Part shown: piece by piece, positions 59,483 to 64,000 of the stretch | How the letters are laid out: each line of letters opens with the position of its first letter | Numbering within the stretch: the stretch's first letter is position 1 | Source of the DNA: Fictibacillus solisalsi | Lineage (GTDB): Bacteria; Bacillota; Bacilli; Bacillales; Fictibacillaceae | Assembly: GCF_900103485.1 (NCBI RefSeq) | Contig: NZ_FNHW01000001.1 | Span: 2,315,057 to 2,379,056 of the forward strand | Length of the DNA stretch: 64,000 nt | Direction of reading: 5' to 3' | Translations under genes and position numbers: made by a program | Notes under the pieces: model-generated | What the model saw: the letters and a program-made list of their open reading frames with translations, nothing else | Databases searched by the model: none | What the model was told of the DNA's origin: nothing

Positions 59483-60709
59483 CTATTTTTTTGGCTGAAG
59501 CGCTTCTTTAGTATATTCATTCTTCGCGTTCCATAGTAAATAGCCGTCAATGCCCAATTCTTTACCGGCGCGGATTTGATCTTTAACTTGCTGAGAGCCA
59601 TATGTAATATGGCCATCCACCCAGGTCGCTGTAAAATCCTGATACCACGGCCTGATTTTTGCTGCATGCTTCTTTTGTTTTTCCAGTACTTTGTCCCTTT
59701 GGACCGCGGGCTGAAGGGCGCTCTTGATTAATTTGTAGGGCTCTGCATCAGGAACTTTGATGCCATAGTCCCCTGGTCCGTAATGAGATGGATATGTCAT
59801 CGGGCTCAAGATATCGACAGCCTGTGTCAAAGACTCCCACTGCTGTCCAATTCCCGTATCTCCTTTCGCGCTTGTCGAAACCCCAAACACATCGGCAGAC
59901 ACATTGACTCCATAAGGCTTCAGTTCTTTTTTGGCATAGGTGAGAAAGTCGTGGATGTTCTGCGCTTTTGACTTCTTGTTCGGGTTATCGAATTTCACTT
60001 CCCGGTCAACCTTTGCTCCGTTATCCGGAAAGCGGACATAATCGAACTGAATCTCATCAAACCCGAGTTTGGCGGCTTCCTTTGCAACAGATGTGACATA
60101 CTTCCAGTACTGTTCTTTATACGGGTCAACCCAAGGAATGCCGTCATTGTAATACAATCCGCCGCTTTTCTTCTTCATGGCGAATGCCGGCTTCTTTTTG
60201 GCCATGTATGGGTCTTTAAAGGTAACCACCCTGGCAATGGTATATATATCTTTGTCTTTCATGACCTTTAGCCGCTGCTTCATGTTTTTAATTGGCGGAT
60301 GTTGATCAGAACCATATGAATTTACTTCTTTAACGTTTGAATCGTATGTAATTTCACCGCTATCCCCTTTTACATCTACTACAAGTGAATTGAGTTCCGT
60401 GTCGTCCACCAGCTTGATCAGCTCATTGAACTTGCTGTTCATGCCTGCTGCAGCACCTGATACGTATACGCCTTTAACCGTCATGTCCTTTGGCTTGGGA
60501 GCAGGCTTTGGTTTTGGTGCTTCGGCTTGTTTTTTCTCCTCCTCTTTTTTTCCTTGTGCTGATTTTTCCTGGTCTGCTTTCTTGTCTTCTTTTTCCTTAG
60601 CCGGTTGCTTGTTTGTCTCATCTCCTGCTGCATCTTGTGCATTGCAGCCGGCAATCCCTCCAAACAAAAGCACGCTTGCCAGCGAAATACTCGACCATAG
60701 TTTTCTCAT
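59483..60709 (-). CDS. Lipoprotein with DUF4015 putative glycoside hydrolase domain
   Basis: The 408-residue protein has lipobox FGGIAGC (Cys about 21), a 50-residue Lys-Glu-Pro linker (about 28-78), and a TIM-barrel-like domain beginning MTVKGVYVSGAAAG with VVDVKGDSGEITYDS, YTIARVVTFKDPYMA, WVDPYKEQYWKYV, EIQFDYVRFPDNG and SADVFGVST, the hallmarks of the DUF4015 putative glycosidase family. An Asp in FDYVRFPD is a likely catalytic residue. ATG 60709 follows AGGAGGG. Substrate unknown; a cell-surface polysaccharide is plausible. Confidence 0.85.
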   Translation of the reverse strand: MRKLWSSISLASVLLFGGIAGCNAQDAAGDETNKQPAKEKEDKKADQEKSAQGKKEEEKKQAEAPKPKPAPKPKDMTVKGVYVSGAAAGMNSKFNELIKLVDDTELNSLVVDVKGDSGEITYDSNVKEVNSYGSDQHPPIKNMKQRLKVMKDKDIYTIARVVTFKDPYMAKKKPAFAMKKKSGGLYYNDGIPWVDPYKEQYWKYVTSVAKEAAKLGFDEIQFDYVRFPDNGAKVDREVKFDNPNKKSKAQNIHDFLTYAKKELKPYGVNVSADVFGVSTSAKGDTGIGQQWESLTQAVDILSPMTYPSHYGPGDYGIKVPDAEPYKLIKSALQPAVQRDKVLEKQKKHAAKIRPWYQDFTATWVDGHITYGSQQVKDQIRAGKELGIDGYLLWNAKNEYTKEALQPKK

Positions 60710-60915
60710 CCAAAACCCTCCTGTGATGTCGTTATCTTGCAAGACTTCCATTAAAGTCTTCGAACAACGTTTGGCATTACGTTGTGTCTATACCCTCTTT
60801 TTTCATGATTAACCGTTATACAATTGGTTTTGCAAGGGAATAGTAAAGGGAAATAAGGACAATAAAAGCAGAAAATAATTTTTCCAGAGATCATGTTGAA
60901 AAGGTTGGTGTATCT

Positions 60916-62277
60916 ATGAAAAAGGAAGAAGAGTTGCACCGCGGTTTGAAAAACCGGCACATCCAATTAATAGCCATAGGCGGTGCCATTGGCACTGGTC
61001 TGTTTTTGGGTGCAGGCAAGTCCATTCATCTGACAGGCCCGTCCATCATGATCAACTACGCGATGATTGGCATCATGCTTTTCTTCATGATGCGCGCATT
61101 GGGTGAAATGCTGCTGTATAATCCGACATCGGGTTCCTTTACACACTTTGCCGAATCCTTTATCGGTCCCTGGGCTGGTTTTATTACAGGCTGGACGTAT
61201 TGGTTCTGCTGGATTGTGACCGGTATGGCAGAAATTACAGCGGTTGGTGTGTACGTAAAGTATTGGTTTCCTTCCATTCCTCAATGGCTGACAGCACTTG
61301 CTGTGGTTCTCATCTTACTGCTGATCAATATGTCGGCGGTCAAAGCGTTTGGAGAAATCGAGTTTTGGTTTGCCATTATTAAAATCATCACCATTATTGC
61401 ATTGATTGTGATCGGTATTGTACTCATCGTCATGGGACATGAAAGCCATGGAACACAGGCTTCCTTTTCCAATCTTGTCAGTCATGGCGGATTTTTCCCA
61501 AATGGCGCTTCAGGTTTTGTTCTGGCCTTTCAGATGGCCCTTTTTGCATTTGTCGGAGTTGAACTTGTTGGGGTCACTGCCGGTGAAGCACAGGATCCGG
61601 ATACCACGCTGCCTAGCGCGATCAACAATATTCCGGCCCGGATCCTTCTCTTTTATATCGGATCCCTGATTGTGATCATGTCGATCTATCCTTGGGATAA
61701 AATCAACCCGTCGAGCAGTCCATTTGTTTCGGTCTTCTCGCTGATTGGAATACCAGCTGCAGGTGGTGTCATTAACTTTGTGGTTATTACTTCTGCCATG
61801 TCATCCTGCAACAGCGGCTTATTCAGTACAGGGCGAATGTTGTATACACTGGCCAATGAAGGAAAGGCACCGAAGCGCCTGGCTTCCCTGAACGATAAAA
61901 AAGTACCGGCTGCTGCACTGATTGTATCTACCTTTTTCCTGTCATTTGGCGTACTGCTTAACTACTTATTGCCGGAAGATGTTTTTACCCTGGTTACGAG
62001 CATTGCGACCATCTGTTTTATCTGGGTATGGGGCATTATTCTGATCGCTCATCTTCGTTTCAGAAAGCAAAAACCCGAAGAGGCAGCAAAAAGCAAGTTC
62101 AAAATGCCGCTCGCTCCCTTTATCAATTGGATAGTCCTTTTGTTCTTTGCCTTTGTTGTAGTGGTGCTCGGGTTTGCAAAAGATACCCGGATCGCCTTGT
62201 TTGTCACTCCTGTCTGGTTTATCATCCTGTTCGTTGCTTACCTGTTAACCAAACGAAACAAGCCCAGCGCTTCCTGA
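60916..62277 (+). CDS. Amino acid permease (APC superfamily, CycA/AapA-like)
   Basis: The 453-residue transporter has twelve hydrophobic segments and the AAT-family signature LHRGLKNRHIQLIAIGGAIGTGLFLG at the N-terminus, GEMLLYNPTSGSFTHFAE after segment 2 and SSCNSGLFSTGRML later. It is related to D-alanine/D-serine/glycine permeases and to RocE and GabP; which amino acid is moved cannot be said. The binding site before ATG 60916 is modest. A terminator follows. Confidence 0.88.
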   Translation: MKKEEELHRGLKNRHIQLIAIGGAIGTGLFLGAGKSIHLTGPSIMINYAMIGIMLFFMMRALGEMLLYNPTSGSFTHFAESFIGPWAGFITGWTYWFCWIVTGMAEITAVGVYVKYWFPSIPQWLTALAVVLILLLINMSAVKAFGEIEFWFAIIKIITIIALIVIGIVLIVMGHESHGTQASFSNLVSHGGFFPNGASGFVLAFQMALFAFVGVELVGVTAGEAQDPDTTLPSAINNIPARILLFYIGSLIVIMSIYPWDKINPSSSPFVSVFSLIGIPAAGGVINFVVITSAMSSCNSGLFSTGRMLYTLANEGKAPKRLASLNDKKVPAAALIVSTFFLSFGVLLNYLLPEDVFTLVTSIATICFIWVWGIILIAHLRFRKQKPEEAAKSKFKMPLAPFINWIVLLFFAFVVVVLGFAKDTRIALFVTPVWFIILFVAYLLTKRNKPSAS

Positions 62278-62285
62278 AAAATGGA

Positions 62286-62317
62286 GGAACTGACATTAAC
62301 CCGTCAGTTCCCTTTTT
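62286..62317 (+). terminator. Terminator of the permease gene
   Basis: GGAACTGAC and GTCAGTTCC form a 9-bp stem followed by CTTTTTG. Confidence 0.85.
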
Positions 62318-62402
62318 GATGCTAATCTAATGCTAGATACATATGAACAGGAAAATTTTCACTTTCCCTTTGAGCTCCTGGACCAGGCCATTAAAAAGTA
62401 AA

Positions 62403-62431
62403 TTTACCCGATTGCATGAAAGTGGTATAAT
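62403..62431 (+). promoter_or_regulatory. Promoter of the formate dehydrogenase transcript
   Basis: TTTACC (62403-62408) and TATAAT (62426-62431) lie 17 bases apart. The leader is about 185 bases long. Confidence 0.65.
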
Positions 62432-62540
62432 CGAAAAAGGAAACGTTCATTGTTCTTTGGTAACGATCAGCTGCCAGAAGTTCATGGCGTGCAAATCACA
62501 TAGCGGGATGGATTGCTGGTATAAATAATGCTTAGCTATT

Positions 62541-62599
62541 AACCCACTGTAAAGGAATTTGTGTCAATCGGCACAGATTGTTTTATAGTGGGTTTTTTT
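62541..62599 (+). promoter_or_regulatory. Terminator-like hairpin in the formate dehydrogenase leader
   Basis: AACCCACT (62541-62548) pairs with AGTGGGTT (62586-62593), with an inner TGTG/CACA stem; TTTTTTT follows, 22 bases before the start codon. I could not match the upstream 100 bases to a known riboswitch; a molybdenum-cofactor element was considered but not supported. Confidence 0.6.
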
Positions 62600-62620
62600 A
62601 GTTTTAAGGAGGAAATTAGA

Positions 62621-64000
62621 GTGGAAAATACGTTAACCGTACAGATCAACGGTGTAACACAGCAAGTCAAAGAAGGAACAAGGGTACTCGATCACCTTTT
62701 GCAGCAGGGAGTAGAGCATCCTCATATTTGTTATACGGAAACGCTTGGACCGATCCAGACATGTGATACATGCATGTGCGAGATTGATGGAAAAGTAATG
62801 AGAGCCTGCTCCACCGAAATAAAAGAAGGGATGAACATTCTCACCTCTTCACCTGCAGCAAAAGAAGCGCAGAATGAGGCGATGGACCGTATCTTGGAGA
62901 ATCACCTTCTCTACTGTACCGTATGCGACAACAACAATGGCAACTGCAAGGTCCATAACACCGCTGAATTGCTCGAGGTCGAACATCAGGAACGCCCATT
63001 CCGTGAAAAAGGTTATGAGGTGGATATGTCCCACCCTTTTTACCGCTATGACCCCAACCAGTGCATCCTTTGCGGAAAATGCGTGGAAGTCTGCCAGGAC
63101 CTGCAGGTTAATGAAACACTGACCATTGATTGGGAGCGCAACATGCCACGCGTTATCTGGGATAATGACACATCGATCAATGAATCTTCCTGTGTTTCTT
63201 GTGGCCAGTGTGCCACTGTCTGCCCTTGCAATGCCTTGATGGAAAAATCCATGCTTGGAGAAGCGGGCTTTATGACCGGAATCAAACAGGACCTGCTCAA
63301 CCCGATGGTCGACTTAATTAAAGAAGTAGAACCGGGCTATGGAAGTATCTTTGCCATTTCTGAAGTGGAAGCTGCAATGAGGGAAACACGTACGAAAAAA
63401 ACCAAAACGGTCTGTACCTTCTGCGGCGTAGGTTGTTCGTTTGAAGTATGGACAAAAGGAAGAAAAATTTTAAAAATTGAACCAACGGAGGATGCCCCTG
63501 TTAACAGTATCTCCACATGTATTAAAGGTAAATTCGGCTGGGATTTCGTGAACAGCGACCAGCGCCTGACTCACCCGCTCATCCGTAAAGGCGATGAATT
63601 TGTCACAGCGACATGGGAGGAAGCACTCTCAGTAATTGGGGAAAAAATGGGCAGCATTAAACAGCAGTATGGCGGCAATGCCTTTGGATTTGTCAGTTCT
63701 TCGAAAACAACCAATGAAGAAGCTTATTTGATGCAAAAGCTGGCACGTCAAATCTTTGAAACCAACAATGTGGACAACTGCTCACGCTACTGCCAGTCTC
63801 CTGCGACCGACGGATTGCTTTCCACAGTCGGTTATGGCGGTGATTCCGGTACCATTAAAGATATAGAATGCGCCGGACTGGTTATCATTATCGGTGCAAA
63901 TCCAACGGAGGGACACCCAGTTTTGGCCACCCGCGTCAAACGAGCGAAAAAATTGAACGGGCAAAAGCTGATCGTTTCTGATCTTCGCAAGCATGAAATG
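62621..64000 (+). CDS. fdhA: NAD-type formate dehydrogenase alpha subunit, 5' part (truncated by window end)
   Basis: The first 460 codons are present. A 2Fe-2S domain (Cys37, 48, 51, 63) is followed by a His-Cys cluster ([18 protein letters not shown]), two 4Fe-4S ferredoxin motifs ([12 protein letters not shown] and [13 protein letters not shown]), and the molybdopterin domain opening VCTFCGVGC. The catalytic residue is Cys391 in [11 protein letters not shown], a TGC codon, so this is not a selenoenzyme. It resembles B. subtilis YrhE/YjgC. AAGGAGG precedes GTG 62621. The stop and any beta-type partner lie outside the window. Confidence 0.93.
   Translation, partial: MENTLTVQINGVTQQVKEGTRVLDHLLQQGVEHPHICYTETLGPIQTCDTCMCEIDGKVMRACSTEIKEGMNILTSSPAAKEAQNEAMDRILENHLLYCTVCDNNNGNCKVHNTAELLEVEHQERPFREKGYEVDMSHPFYRYDPNQCILCGKCVEVCQDLQVNETLTIDWERNMPRVIWDNDTSINESSCVSCGQCATVCPCNALMEKSMLGEAGFMTGIKQDLLNPMVDLIKEVEPGYGSIFAISEVEAAMRETRTKKTKTVCTFCGVGCSFEVWTKGRKILKIEPTEDAPVNSISTCIKGKFGWDFVNSDQRLTHPLIRKGDEFVTATWEEALSVIGEKMGSIKQQYGGNAFGFVSSSKTTNEEAYLMQKLARQIFETNNVDNCSRYCQSPATDGLLSTVGYGGDSGTIKDIECAGLVIIIGANPTEGHPVLATRVKRAKKLNGQKLIVSDLRKHEM

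Noticed and set aside
62432-62540. Molybdenum cofactor riboswitch before the formate dehydrogenase gene
   Set aside because: I could not align the conserved motifs of that family to this leader; only the terminator is supported.
1-64000. CRISPR array, phage region, insertion sequence or antiphage defence island
   Set aside because: No regularly spaced repeats, transposase, integrase, Cas, restriction or toxin-antitoxin genes were seen on either strand.

Overview
The window looks like a chromosomal segment of a spore-forming member of the Bacillaceae, of a Bacillus or Fictibacillus type. The support is spore-coat-like genes (CotF type, YjcZ type), strong AGGAGG ribosome binding sites with frequent GTG and TTG starts, SigA and SigL (sigma-54) promoters, GlpP antitermination, NagR operators and a ydaO-type c-di-AMP riboswitch. 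There is no integrase, transposase, phage or CRISPR locus. The species is inference only.

Layout. 1-8 kb: membrane protein, a dicarboxylate/glutamate symporter behind a c-di-AMP riboswitch, SGNH hydrolase, an OPT peptide transporter translationally coupled to a PqqD-like protein, small proteins and a DEDDh exonuclease. 8.2-13.4 kb: a sigma-54 activator followed, behind a textbook -24/-12 promoter, by a class III aminotransferase, an agmatinase-family ureohydrolase and a sodium:solute symporter; this reads as a route for a guanidino compound or agmatine. 13.9-25.1 kb: a large minus-strand peptidoglycan amino-sugar salvage cluster: secreted NagZ and NamZ, then nagA-nagB-nagR-murP-mupG-murQ-nagP, with NagR-type operators in two promoters and a fold-back intergenic repeat inside the operon. 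25.2-26.7 kb: two coat-like genes, tRNA-Ala(GGC) and a 49-residue small gene.

27-31.3 kb: a LacI-type sugar regulon (MFS transporter, allulose-6-P/ribulose-5-P type epimerase, ribokinase-like kinase) with three GTAACCGGTTAC-type operators. 31.4-38.2 kb: a stand-alone murB, pirin, a decayed gene, scoAB-thiolase with a hairpin leader, and an ArsR/AHSA1 pair. 38.2-42.2 kb: ssuADCB alkanesulfonate utilisation with an attenuator-like leader. 42.2-51.8 kb: a GH13 alpha-glucosidase, three small membrane proteins, a YesMN-type two-component system and a divergent sugar ABC importer; the glucosidase and importer share an identical 20-bp upstream element.

52-58 kb: an exported lamin-tail/FN3 protein with a long leader hairpin, then an MFS transporter, a TIM-barrel isomerase-like gene and a HAD phosphatase, with glpP convergent. 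The leaders of the MFS gene and of the HAD gene carry an identical 13-nt motif directly against an intrinsic terminator, suggesting GlpP-controlled antitermination. 58-64 kb: two exported coiled-coil proteins, a lipoprotein glycoside-hydrolase-like protein, an amino acid permease, and the 5' part of an NAD-type formate dehydrogenase alpha subunit that runs off the window.
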